A DNA stretch of 64,000 bases, taken from positions 36,464 through 100,463 of the forward strand of contig CAXAMN010018668.1 of NCBI GenBank assembly GCA_963970005.1, read 5' to 3'. Shown here in pieces: positions 53,760 to 64,000 of the stretch. The position numbers were made by a program, and so were the translations under genes. The notes under the pieces were generated by a model. It ran no database searches. It was given only the letters and a program-made list of their open reading frames with translations, and was not told the origin of the DNA. Position 1 is the first letter of the stretch, and each line of letters starts with the position of its first letter. This DNA comes from Durusdinium trenchii. Lineage: Eukaryota > Sar > Dinophyceae > Suessiales > Symbiodiniaceae.

Positions 53760-54582
53760 CAATCAATGCAGACACATGGCAACAATATGCAACAATATAT
53801 TCCAGATGCAACGCTGTGTTCTTGCGGGTGGCGCATGGGGTCTCTGCCTATCGTGGCCGTTGTCGTTTCTTTTCCGTCTATTTTCGGAAGAAACTTAAAT
53901 CAAAGCAACTGATCACACTACGCTTCTTTTCCAGTGTTTTCTGTTGTGTGCTAAGTTTCAACCCTCCTAAGCCGCAACCCTTCAAGCCAGGTAGTAGAAA
54001 TACTCTTCTTCCATGGAAGTTTGAGGATACGTTTCTGGTACAGTGTGTGAACGTGAATCTCAATCAACGAAGACAACCCCACAGGATTCCTTCTTCCCAC
54101 ACATCACCAAACATCACTACTAAAGTCACAACAAATCACAAGAAGAATCACGACAACAAACATCAATAGACAAAAAAAAACAGCAAACCTCAGCCACAAA
54201 TCGCTGCACGTCCATATTGGCACAATTCACGAGAGATTGATCATAACTAGAAACCAGCATTGCTCGTGACGGAACTTTTAGGAAGAAATGGAATTCGACC
54301 AAGTGACAGATTTGGAGCCTCAAACAATCAATTATTCAGACATCAATTAGTCATTATTTGGACCCATTTGTTCCATTGAGAGCTCTAAATGACCAACTTC
54401 TCCTGATATCACGAGTCATGTCTGAAGTTGCACTGCGAGCGCACATATTTTCCATCAAATGAGCTTTGGGTTGTCGCGCACCATTCCCCTTTGTAGCTTG
54501 AATTCGACCTGTTGCGAAGACTTCACGAAAGAGAAGCTTTGAGATACCTACCTACTGCTAGCTGCAGTCCAGGAATGGCATG

Positions 54583-54790
54583 TTATCGGCATTCTATTTT
54601 CTGACAGTCACCATTCCCCTGAAGGCAGCAAACAAAGCGTGCCATGGCGTATCCTTTGCCGCCCACGCTAGAGATATCATCCAGGAGCCACCGCGGCCCC
54701 TGCTCCGCCTCAAATCCTTGGGATTTTGAGACGACCTGATTCACCCGTGCGACCGAGACTGACGACTGGAAGGCTCGAGTCTGGCAAATA
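54583..54790 (-). CDS. Possible exon, unidentified
   Basis: The minus strand reads SSVSVARVNQVVSKSQGFEA, QGPRWLLDDISSVGGKGYAM and ARFVCCLQGNGDCQK. The composition is protein-like, but no domain or firm splice site is seen. Confidence 0.25.
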
Positions 54791-54941
54791 AAGCAGGGAG
54801 TCACTTTTGAACATGATTGGTTTTTCAATTAAACACGAAACACCTATCATAGAACATGCACTGTATTGCTATACATTGCCATACAATATACGTATATGTA
54901 CTGTATATATTAACATAGATGTCCGTATCTGACATGTACGC

Positions 54942-55433
54942 ATGTTTGATGATCAATGGGCCCAGCATGGTTGTGCAAAAATTGCTCCAGAATTACTCGC
55001 ACAGTATAAGCAAGTAATTCAGGTCAGGTCTTGTCAACAATCCAGCCAAACGGTTCGTCTTGCTAAAGCTCCCCCAAACTTTAGGTGTGAGAAAGCCAAG
55101 ATAACCCGTAAACTTGTTGCGTCTGCCTGCTCGTGTTTCAGACATGCATGCCATAAAACTACTGTTGAAAAAACAACAAAAACAACAAAGCATAGCAACA
55201 TGATAATCAACTGTCTCAGTGCATCTGATGCTGGCAATACATTTGGGATGCAAAGGGCACCGCTTTTTATGTCTGTCCTTGCAGAGTTGCATAGAGTTGG
55301 CCTGTTATATTTCAAACAGGGAGCAAACTCTGAAACCAAGTATAGTGTAATGTACTTACTTTGTTTAGGTGCCTCCCTGCTGGTGGACATATCCTACGAA
55401 CAAAGCTCGAATACACAGGATATTCGATATTAA
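54942..55433 (+). CDS. Possible gene fragment, unidentified
   Basis: A 163-codon plus-strand frame is open from ATG 54942. Its first part DDQWAQHGCAKIAPELLAQY and KQVIQ precedes a possible donor CAG|GTCAGG (55022/55023). A later part reads FMSVLAELHRVGLLYFKQGA. The middle is Thr/Lys-rich from an AACAACAA repeat. It may be two exons with an intron read through. No family is recognised. Confidence 0.3.
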   Translation: MFDDQWAQHGCAKIAPELLAQYKQVIQVRSCQQSSQTVRLAKAPPNFRCEKAKITRKLVASACSCFRHACHKTTVEKTTKTTKHSNMIINCLSASDAGNTFGMQRAPLFMSVLAELHRVGLLYFKQGANSETKYSVMYLLCLGASLLVDISYEQSSNTQDIRY

Positions 55434-55576
55434 TATTAAGTCAAGTATGTTTCAATGCTAATTTGACTTATATATGCATGCCATTCATCAGCAGTCAGTA
55501 CAGTAATCTCCTGAAGCCATCGAACTTCTCGCACTAGATTTGCATGATGGATCTTTCATAGCCTGCTGTAAGGGCA

Positions 55577-55611
55577 GTGTAGATCTCGGTGGTCGCCGTA
55601 TCATTAAAAAA
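55577..55611 (-). other. Embedded Illumina P5 adapter with A-tail (assembly artefact)
   Basis: Bases 55577-55605 are exactly the reverse complement of the 29-base Illumina P5 sequence (core GATCTCGGTGGTCGCC), followed by AAAAAA, as seen when reads run off the adapter end. On the minus strand it gives the tell-tale FFNDTATTEIYT. The minus-strand frame that crosses it (55791-55534) is therefore not a natural gene. Confidence 0.97.
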
Positions 55612-55727
55612 GTTTGTTGAAGAGAGCCTTTCGAACTTTGGATGCAGGGTTATCACTTGGCTCCTGTCTTTTTGGTATACACTACAAAAAGGCAAACGCA
55701 TCCAGGTCTCAAACGGAACTGTGCTAA

Positions 55728-56027
55728 ATGACACATTGCGCAATTGGAAGCCATGATCGAGGGCAGTCTTGCAGAACTTATATAAGCGCAAACGAATCGA
55801 GTTACATCCTTATAGGTAGCTCATGTGAACTTTACCGTGCTAGCGTGAACACCTTCTGCCAGCTGTGTCATGCGAATCTCGACCGTTCGAATTACTGTGA
55901 AACCCGACTTGAGCTGGTGCAAAAATTGGCAGCAGCGCTATGCAAATACCATGAAATACCTAATGTGGGAAGCTCCAACACAGCAAAAATATCAACCCTG
56001 TTGGATCATCTCTTCAAGAGACTTTGA
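55728..56027 (+). CDS. Possible exon, unidentified
   Basis: The plus strand reads ASVNTFCQLCHANLDRSNYC and ETRLELVQKLAAALCKYHEI, then SNTAKISTLLDHLFKRL and a stop. It includes a CQLC pair. It lies just after the adapter artefact, so its upstream context cannot be trusted. Confidence 0.25.
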   Translation: MTHCAIGSHDRGQSCRTYISANESSYILIGSSCELYRASVNTFCQLCHANLDRSNYCETRLELVQKLAAALCKYHEIPNVGSSNTAKISTLLDHLFKRL

Positions 56028-56199
56028 ACCAACGCACCACTTGCTGACAGGTCCATCTTCAGTGCCTCTTGCTGACGCGGCTCTGCCAACTCCACAGTCT
56101 GCTTTGCAGATCGCAGCCCACTACACTGGACACTTAATCGATCAAATACAATGGTGAAGTACGTGCAACGCACCTGTGTAGCAGCTAATATTGTGCTTG

Positions 56200-56775
56200 T
56201 TACTACTAGTAAGACACCTTGCTACTAGTAGCAAGAAAGCTACTTACTAGTAGTAATGCCAAGAGCTACTAGTGCTTCTTGTTACTACTAATCTTGTGTT
56301 TTACACCTTCTTGACAGCCGAAGTGACCTGACTCTCCTACAAATTGACACTGTTGTCAGACTTGAACGAGCCCCTTTTGCGTGAGAGTTTGAGCTACCTA
56401 CTGATCGGCACACTCTGAATCCTTCAGTCATCTTTGTCTGAGAGCACATCAACGATCTCATCATCGGAGAAGCCTGGACCACTGGATCGGGTTTCAACAT
56501 GTTTCATTTATAGACTGACTATATATAAAGTTTAGACTGCATATATAGCTCAAGATCCCAATCAGCTCCAGGAGACCTGATGACTGCATGAAGTCTGCGC
56601 AGCACTAGCAAGTGACCACAGGATGACACCATGCACAGCTATTCAGCTGAGTGCAAGTTTCTGCTGGGACATCCGGGTCGGTCTTTGGGAGTGTCTAGTG
56701 GCGTTCTTGCTACTAGTAACAAAGGGCAAGTAGCAAGGGCATCGGCATCACTACTAGTAACAAAGAAAACTTGTC
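56200..56775. repeat. CTACTAGTAG palindromic repeat clusters
   Basis: Clusters at 56200-56290 (GCTACTAGTAGCAAG, GAGCTACTAGTGCTTCTTG) and 56690-56775 (GCTACTAGTAACAAAG twice) belong to the family at 25.9 kb. Between them (56290-56690) I see no gene. Confidence 0.85.
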
Positions 56776-56779
56776 ATGA

Positions 56780-57143
56780 GTCATAAGTAACTGCCAGCTG
56801 ATCCCGACTGATTGCTGCAATGAACACATATTGGCAGGTATGGGCCAGGTGGCAGCATATGGAGAGTTCAGAACAAGTCACGGCCTTCTTCCTCGCTTTC
56901 TTCCCAATCCTCAGTGGAGGCTTGGGGATCAGATTTGCCTGCTCTGAATGACGGCGTGTGAACCACTTCTCCTTCCCTTCTATATCCCAAGCACACCCGT
57001 CCAGGACAAATAAGACTACAGGCAATGTTCGAACCTTTGTCTGCAACGTGGCACAACATGATACCTTGCTGGGCAGTTTGTACTTTGGTCGACTTCTCAT
57101 GGGTTGCATGCGTCGCATGAAAGCATATATGGATATGGATCAA
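56780..57143 (-). CDS. Possible exon, frame uncertain
   Basis: Two overlapping minus-strand frames look protein-like. One reads SLICPGRVCLGYRREGEVVH and ASTEDWEESEEEGRDLF to a stop. The other reads LPVVLFVLDGCAWDIEGKEK, WFTRRHSEQANLIPKPPLRI and GKKARKKAVTC. At most one is real. No family is recognised. Confidence 0.25.
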
Positions 57144-57599
57144 AACGAGTCTGTTTGCTTGATTTGGTTTGAGCGAAGCTGTTCATTCTTCACCTATTGG
57201 TTCCCCTTAAGATCCTTTTGCTTAGCTTCTGCTTTGTTTTTGCTAGAACCCTGACCTAAAAAATCATTGACCACACCACCTATTTAGACTCATTCAACCA
57301 GGGTAGTCTGCCAGCCGTGTGGAACTATATAAGCTATGACGGTTCTAGGGGTTGGAATAAAGCAAACACTTGGAACCCTAGGAAAAATGTCAGAACTTTT
57401 CTTTCTATTGTTCAGCTATTGGTTCCTTTTCAGAGCTAAGACATTTGATGAGTGTGACAGAATGCAGTCAAGCACAACTAGCAAAAAAAGTAATGAACTC
57501 AATCATAAATGAAGAAGTTAATGGAAGAGTGTTTTTGATTACATATGAAGGTAGGAGAATATGGCAGTGCATTGCCAATGTCATGGGATTGCTGGAGTC

Positions 57600-57690
57600 A
57601 CCACGTACGCAACATTTACTACTACTGTTGTTGCTCCGGCTACTGCTACTGCTACTACTACCACTACCTTGCTAGAGGGGGGGGGTTGAT
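57600..57690. repeat. CTACTG/CTGTTG triplet run with a G-tract
   Basis: ACTACTGTTGTTGCTCCGGC and (CTACTG)n are followed by GAGGGGGGGGGTTG. Confidence 0.85.
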
Positions 57691-57699
57691 CGTTTGAGA

Positions 57700-60335
57700 T
57701 CCAGCATTAGTGAGCCAAAAATTTTGTAGCGTTGGCTGTCCGAGAGCACTGCTGGTCTTCCTGAGGCCCCATGCTGCATAAACTTCAATGATGTACCGAC
57801 GGCGCAACCAAATGCAAAAACATCCGCCGCAGCAGCAACAGGCACCTCGGAGCTACATGACTAGGTTGCATTTGCTGGACTTTGAAGAGTTGCATGATTG
57901 GACGATATTGGACATACAAAAATGGCGCGAGGAACACTTGAAACATCTTGAAACAACTAAATAACTACTAGACATGATATCAATGATATCATCAGATTCA
58001 GTTAACAACAACTGCTCAAACAATGCAACATAACATAGCGTGTAAGAAGTTCAACATTCAACATGGTTTCGGAAAAAAAATTGGAAATATACTTGGACGC
58101 TCTGCTGGTTCAAGGGTTAACGAGCGGAAAATCAATGCGCCATGCAAGCGTGTCTAGAGTCCTGATCTGGGTCATCAGTTCAATCTTTAGAATATCAACA
58201 TTCCCTCAGTAAATAATATTGATGGCGTGTACTGGTAATTATGCATACATAAATGTGCTACACTCCCAGCAAATTGTCCACCTTTTTGTTCTGTGTTTCA
58301 ACTAAGGTTTGTTCCTATTGAAAATACAATCCTTCAAAAACACCTAAATATCATAGTCTCAACAATGTTATCCTGCATCAATATTACAAAAAACAAACTT
58401 GTATATATATATATATATGTGGACCATGAACACGTATATAATCCCTCATTCCTCATTAAAGTTCCTCTATATATCACAAGGGCACCATCCTCCAGCCATA
58501 ACCCTTGCTCCTTACAACTTACAAACATGTCAAACTTGCAACGCACTCTTTAAACATCTCTTCTCTGATGAATCCGGTTGTCTCTGTACCAACGTATCAT
58601 CTCAATTTCCAGCAATTAGTAGAATGGGACATAATTTAAAAAACACAAATTATTCTCACACCCTGAGTAGTGTAAGGGGACGGAACAATAGAACGTTTTC
58701 TACTACTACTGCTACTAGTTCTGCCCTAGTACTAGCACTAGTACTTGTCGTACTAGTAAGTAGGTAATACTAGTAGTACTAGGAGAACCAAATGAGTAGT
58801 ACTAGTACTACTAGTACTAGTACTCGTACCAGTACTAGAACGACTAGTGCTAGTACAGGCAGGTCCTAGTACTACTACTACTACCGCCATTACTTTTATT
58901 GGTAAGGTTTTTTATCCAGCTCCTAAATTGTTTGCTAGGAGGGGGCACAGGGTATGCCAATTAAGTTCCGACATTGTATGAGTACAGTACATGTTCCTTC
59001 GCTTACAATTGCAATATCATTGTTTCAATTAAGTTTGCTCGGCGCGGGTTTTGCGCTTCGCTGACTTCACCCCCCTCCCCCCCTTTCATCGGTCGGCGAT
59101 GGGCACTTGTATCTCATGCCGGACATATTGATCATCTCTCATGCCAAGGCAAGCGGCAATACGTGTGTTGCCGAAAGTTGTATGTACCTCACACCTTTCC
59201 ATCACCTTTCCACCCCCTCGCCCCGGACTGTGTTCTTCAATCGAAGCAAATGATCTCCGGAAGGATTCTGCTGCATGAAGCACAACGAGTAATCATCCAT
59301 CGGCGACAACCACTGTTATCTTAAACTTATCCTATGCTCAATCCTGCTACTCACCGCTTTGTTCTTACATCCCAAAGCCTCCTTGGGCTGCCTACCTGGC
59401 CGAAGGCCATTAAATACTTTGGAGATGTTTAGAGTACTTGACGCTGACACACAAAAAGACAAAGAGTACGGGCCAGGATTGAAGAATCAAACGTGTCAAA
59501 TGGTGTTTTACCTGCAAGCTGGTTTATGAACATTGTTGATAGGTAAGTGATTGCGTCGAACAATAACAACTGTTTGTAATTTTTGTGTTTTGGATTATAA
59601 ATCGTTATTGTACTGTAAATATATCTTTACAATTCTTTACATGAATACTGCTTTGATGTGCTTTTATAGGTACCTTGGAGCATCGAAACAGAGGAAGGCG
59701 AATCTATACCGAAATATGTGTCTTTGTTTAGCCAAAACCATGACGTTCACAAAACACAGCGCAGTGACGCAGCTGAAACTTGCTCCAATATGTCAATACA
59801 GAAAACAAAGAAATCTGGAACGATAAAAATTGTTCTTGAATCTTGAATGTTCATTTTCATACACGTGAGGCTCATGTAGACACATCACTTCACAACGGAA
59901 GAGGTCCTGGTAAAGGAGAGGGAATACATTTGACAAGGTAGACCTTCAACGAACGAAAACACATGCGCAAAGAATTACAATAATGGATTATTATACAAGT
60001 AGCAAGCTGTCAGGAGAATCCAACAATTACGGATGAGGCTTTCCTATCAGTTGGTATCTGGCAGTGTCTGAAGGCCGGAAAACCAGTCCAACAATCACAT
60101 CGCATGCATTGCATTACATACATAATTACTAGATAATAAGACTGTGGTACGAAATGCATCAGGCCCCTTTATAGATGCAATTATTTTGACGTGCTTTTTC
60201 ACTGTGACATCTCGAAAAACGTTGCACGGCAACAACTCTTTCCCGCAAGGTTTTGTCGTTGCTTTACATAGAACACAGCGGAATATCAAATTCAGAACTA
60301 TGCAGAACTTCTACTTTTCCGAGTGGTCGTCTTGT
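57700..60335. other. No confident gene
   Basis: Only short frames are seen. Simple repeats are an AT run at 58400-58418 and the ACTAGT block at 58690-58885. A plus-strand frame at 58974-59324 shows no recognised domain. Confidence 0.45.
58690..58885. repeat. (CTAGTA)n / (ACT)n block with inverted symmetry
   Basis: CTACTACTGCTACTAGTTCT, TAGTACTAGCACTAGTACTT and later GTACTAGTACTACTAGTACT are made of ACT/AGT triplets in both orientations. They are similar to the blocks at 42084-42145 and 51196-51410. Confidence 0.9.
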
Positions 60336-60339
60336 GTAT

Positions 60340-60460
60340 CTCAAGGGGGGTTGGGGGGTTGAGAGGACGTTTTCGGGGGGTTGAGAGGGCAAGCTGCTTG
60401 CATATGCGTTGTCTTGCGCACACATGTGTATTTCAAGGGAGGCTTCGGGGGGTCAAAACT
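60340..60460 (+). repeat. G-run repeats GGGGGGTTGAGAGG
   Basis: GGGGGGTTGGGGGGTTGAGAGG, CGGGGGGTTGAGAGGG and CGGGGGGTCAAAA follow each other. Four or more G-runs lie within about 60 bases, so a quadruplex is possible. Confidence 0.75.
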
Positions 60461-60535
60461 GGCCTTGTGGATCAAATGTGGGCTGATATAAACAGCGTGT
60501 CGGATTAGAGTACTTAATGACTATCCACAAAAACT

Positions 60536-60724
60536 CTCACTGTCTTGAGTAAACCCGGCGGGATATACATATAACTATATATATACATGGTGTTACATGG
60601 TACAATATGTGGATATGTATATACATGAAATACTATTTATTACATATGGGAAACATGTACGTAACTATATACCACCGCACATATATAATATACTATATAC
60701 AGACGGTTTGCTTAAGACTGTGAG
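60536..60724. mobile_element. MITE-like element, 189 bp
   Basis: The terminal 20 bases CTCACTGTCTTGAGTAAACC (60536-60555) and the reverse complement of 60705-60724 agree at 17 of 20 positions. The interior is AT-rich and non-coding. A related end, CACAGTCTTAAGTAAACCCG, followed by a TCGGGATATATATA-type stretch occurs at 61565-61598. I cannot see a clear target duplication. Confidence 0.55.
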
Positions 60725-60911
60725 TGCTTAAACCTCACATGTACATTCATACGCTATTCGCGTTTGTTTTTTGAGCATCCGTTTTCGGAATTTAGCGCGG
60801 TATTTTTTTACGCGTATATACCGCGCATGTTTTCGTCGGTCGATGTAAAACACACTGTAATTACGACTTCAGAACTGTGCCATGATTGCGAGGGTTTTGG
60901 TCGGATGGCAC

Positions 60912-61268
60912 GTTAACGTTCTGCTCAATTGGCACACCCATACAGAAGAAACCCTTCTACGTTGCTGCACAATGCGAGTGACTGAGAGTGGGGTGGGGTG
61001 GGATGTGAACGTTCGGTTCAAATTACACACTCATACAGAAGAAGCCCTTCCACGTTGCTACACAATGCGAGTGATTGAGTGTGGGGGTGGGGGTGGGGTG
61101 GGGTGGGATGTTAACGTCCGCTTCAATTTACAGAAGAAGCCCTGCTACGTTGCTACACAATGCGAGTGACTGAGAGTGGGGTGGGGGTGGGGTGGGGTGG
61201 GGTGGGATGCTAACGTTCGGTTCAAATTACACACTCATACATAAGAAACTCTTCTGCGTTGCCACACA
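60912..61268 (+). repeat. Four-copy minisatellite with G-quadruplex-prone segments
   Basis: Units of 93-105 bp start near 60912, 61006, 61111 and 61210 with TAACGTTC(G)G. They contain CACAATGCGAGTGACTGAGA and end in (T)GGGGTGGGGTGGGATG. Length differences come from the number of GGGGT blocks. Confidence 0.93.
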
Positions 61269-61564
61269 ATACTAGTACTCGTGCTGTGTTGCGCATACAT
61301 GTTTGCTTGCACACCTGCGTGTTTAAAACCCGTCTGGATTTTTCATATCTAACCAAAGTTAGATATCATCCTGCAGGACTAGCCCCACAATATTCCAATA
61401 TCATTGAGGTGGTTCACCTAGGTCAATCTTCCACACATGGAGTGTCTGAGAGTCTCAGATCGGTGTCAGTTCTCCATGTCGCCAAGAAGAAACGCTATGT
61501 GTCTTCCCAAAAAAACGAGAACAGGTTTAAACAAAAAAAACTTGTGTTTTTTAACAAACCTGTC

Positions 61565-61598
61565 ACAGTCTTAAGTAAACCCGTCGGGATATATATAT
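61565..61598 (+). repeat. Solo end of the 60.5 kb MITE family
   Basis: It shares CAC(A/T)GTCTT(A/G)AGTAAACCC, then (G/T)CGGGATATA(C/T)ATAT, with 60538-60570. No partner end is seen nearby. Confidence 0.6.
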
Positions 61599-61639
61599 GG
61601 ACATACAATAGGTTACGACAATAAATAGTATATTCTATC

Positions 61640-62530
61640 CAATCTTCTGCAAGGAAGTACGGAGGAAATGCAACCACTGACATGACAAAAGGATACAAAA
61701 GGGTGAAACAATTAAACATCAATGCCAACTGGCGGTGGAGAGCATGAACATCCTGATATTGCCTGATTAATTGGTTCTAGCTAGCGATGTCTTAATCTAA
61801 ATTCTGAACGTGTCCACAGCATTCCGTTGCAAACATCCCCGTGCTTGCCCTTTTAGGATGCCCCACTGCCTCCCGCGACGATTGCAATGAACGCCTCAGG
61901 ATGAAGGTTGCGCAATGACCGCACTCTTGCCACCATGCAAATATTTTGGTCGCTGATGATGATCACATCCTCAATCACAACCTCCTGCAGCTAGTGTATA
62001 GTACAAAAGAAGTAGTGTAGGGGAACTTCTAGAAAGGCAAAGAGAGGCGTTCTGCGAACGCCTGTGCAAACTCTGTGAACCCAAAATGCAAACCCAAGTT
62101 GATCTCGAAGACCTTTGCGCATACAAAGGGCACATCAGTGGATGCCAAAGCCTACCCAAAACACCATGCTGGCATTCGCATCCAAACTGTCTCATTGCAT
62201 CTGTCCACGACCTTGTTGTGATGTTAGTTATAGTGTACATACTGGATGTTTCTGTGTGCTTCCCTTCCATTTGTCCCCCATCACACCTCATGCATTTGTG
62301 CACTTGCTATGCTGCGAAACTATATGCAAAACCAACAAATGCTATCTGGACCACGACCACACACCTTAGTCAAGGCAATCATCATCAAGTTAGTTGAAGC
62401 ATGTCAGCAGGTCGGAGTCTTCCATCATGACTTATGCTGATCACCTGGAACCAAAAGCAGCACCGCTCCAGCGGCCCGCATGTGCTGTTTGCATGTGGGG
62501 CAGGCAAAAACACAAGCGATTCCACTTGTT
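61640..62530. other. No recognisable gene
   Basis: Overlapping short frames on the plus strand at 62086-62440 show no domain. Nothing else is supported. Confidence 0.45.
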
Positions 62531-62540
62531 CCCAAGTAAC

Positions 62541-62630
62541 CTAGAAGCGATGGCCTCCAACCTACCGGCGACGGCCTCCAACCTACTAGCGATGGCCTCC
62601 AACCTACTAGCGATGGCCTCCATTCAAGCC
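62541..62630 (+). repeat. GCGATGGCCTCCAACCTACTA minisatellite
   Basis: Four copies of a 22-bp unit are the best-preserved members of the family in the window. Their reverse-strand translation gives repeated WRPSLVG. Confidence 0.95.
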
Positions 62631-62639
62631 AAGTAGCTG

Positions 62640-64000
62640 GTGAGCCAATGAAGTCCTCTGGGTTGCTGCCTGCGACGATCATAACCAAGCTTTGACTCAT
62701 AAGGCAAACAAAAACACTATCATGCTTCTTGCCAGGACAGTGGAACGAGCATTATGTTTAGAATTGTTTAGAATTGATCGAACGAGCCAATGCAAAGTTC
62801 ATACAACTACATTCACGACTCTATTTCAACAACATGCACCATAATTGGACACTGCACAATAAAACATGATAACACAAATTTAAAGTTGCAATCAACTAGA
62901 CTAAATGACTAAACCCGACTAGAATACTATTCTCCACCAAAGATCAATTGGATTCCTGACACCATGCTTGGGATGCCCTGGCTGCCTCGGTTTTCTTAAA
63001 ACCTCTTAAAACGGACGCATCATATCTTTGCAAATACAGTCACTCTCCAGCGGCAGGAACCATTCGACAGCTTGTCAGCACTCCTGTTTCGTTCATGTCC
63101 GTGCCGTTGCCAGTGTCATTGTTGTCTTGGCCAAATCGGGACGAACTGCAGGTGTGCGTAATCCAAGACTACTCATGACTCATCACATGCGTCACACACC
63201 TATCTGGTGTTCTCGTCAGTTGATCACATCACTATATATATATATATATATATTGGGCCTATCCTATTGCCAGAGACACTGGATGATGACCAGTAGTAAA
63301 GGCCTTGTGACAAAATAGTGATACTGTATATGTATATATACTGACTGTTACAGGTAATAGGACAAACCCAAAATATTGATGGACACAAGGGAGCCGTGCT
63401 TTCCCGGAAACACACCCGGTTCCCTTGGCTGTAAGATTTGGAGGACTTGGTACTTGGTGCTCATCGTTTTGTTCGGAGTGCCCCAACAAACTTGTTGCCT
63501 GAAAGAGATCCAAAGCTTCTGCAATTCCGCACAGGTAGTCAGCTCAGGAGGCTCAGGTTTGGACTATCCAGGACTCAAGAACACCCTTTCACTTTGCTTC
63601 TGGCATCGCCCAGACAACGGCTGGCAAAGCTGAGCATCGAACCATCTGGTTTCACCTTGCATTCATCCATTTGGCAGAAAACGCCAAGGCGAATCACACA
63701 GGTTTGCTATTGTACCATGTCCCACTTTGAGAGACATGCTAGCGTTTAAGGTACTCTGGCCATGCTTAAACCTGCCAAGGAACCACAGATACTTGTGTGC
63801 CATCAGGCCTGGGCAGTCACAAAAACTGGAACATCAACCGGGGTAGCGATGCGAAAACAATTCTTCCTTGAGGCAATGTCAGCATGCTTCAGGTGCTTGG
63901 TCAACCACACCAGTGCTGCTCCCATAAGTTGTTGCAACAATCTGTCGCAGTAGTGCCAAATTTCACATATATGGTTTAGGTTTGTTATTAAGAAATGTGG
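62640..64000. other. Mostly no gene; weak exon candidate at 63438-63534
   Basis: The stretch 63438-63534 on the plus strand reads EDLVLGAHRFVRSAPTNLLP and ERDPKLLQFRT and ends CAG|GTAGTC, but a second frame is open as well. An AT run lies at 63233-63252. No family is recognised. Confidence 0.35.

Noticed and set aside
55534-55791. An 85-codon minus-strand frame
   Set aside because: It runs through the Illumina P5 adapter, so it is not natural.
62541-62630. CRISPR-like array
   Set aside because: It is a tandem minisatellite with no spacers, found in several places.

Overview
This 64 kb window looks like nuclear DNA of a dinoflagellate, probably a Symbiodiniaceae alga. That is inferred from short exons with GT-AG and GC-AG introns set in long repeat-rich spacers, from dispersed GCTACTAGTAGC palindromes and GCGATGGCCTCCAACCTA minisatellites, and from uncharacterised multicopy Lys/Arg-rich gene families. 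Nothing suggests bacteria, organelle DNA or a dense operon. Two runs of ten Ns and an embedded Illumina adapter show that this is a draft assembly, so some single-base frameshifts may be sequence errors.

Layout. 1-955: decayed LINE endonuclease on the minus strand. 5.8-6.55 kb: an RRM (RNA-binding) gene on the minus strand with a GC-AG intron. 8,624-20,655: a 12.0 kb element with 24-bp terminal inverted repeats and AGGTTA-rich subterminal arrays. It carries several decayed genes of unknown families, including two homologous copies in opposite orientation and two members of a 'KRPA' family. 20.7-30.2 kb: sparse host-like sequence with a few exon candidates. 30,873-42,083: a tandem array of a ~750 bp repeat (U), one unit of which is split by a 9,603-bp element (31,763-41,365) with an 8-bp target-site duplication (GTTTTAAT) and TTAGATGTT...AACATCTAA ends. 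That element holds one long, minus-strand, multi-exon gene with CxxC zinc-binding-like modules and a 2.7 kb ACTTTGTAAA satellite that twice switches strand. 42-64 kb: mostly non-coding, with weak exon candidates, microsatellites, a MITE-like repeat, a G-quadruplex-prone minisatellite and the adapter artefact.

The strongest result is the pair of large TIR-bounded elements. They share a layout (short TIRs, subterminal repeat arrays, satellite blocks, central cargo genes) but have unrelated termini and cargo, and I recognise no transposase in either. The first is supported by an exact TSD and by an uninterrupted neighbouring copy of its target. Most other gene calls are single exons without a recognised family and carry low confidence.
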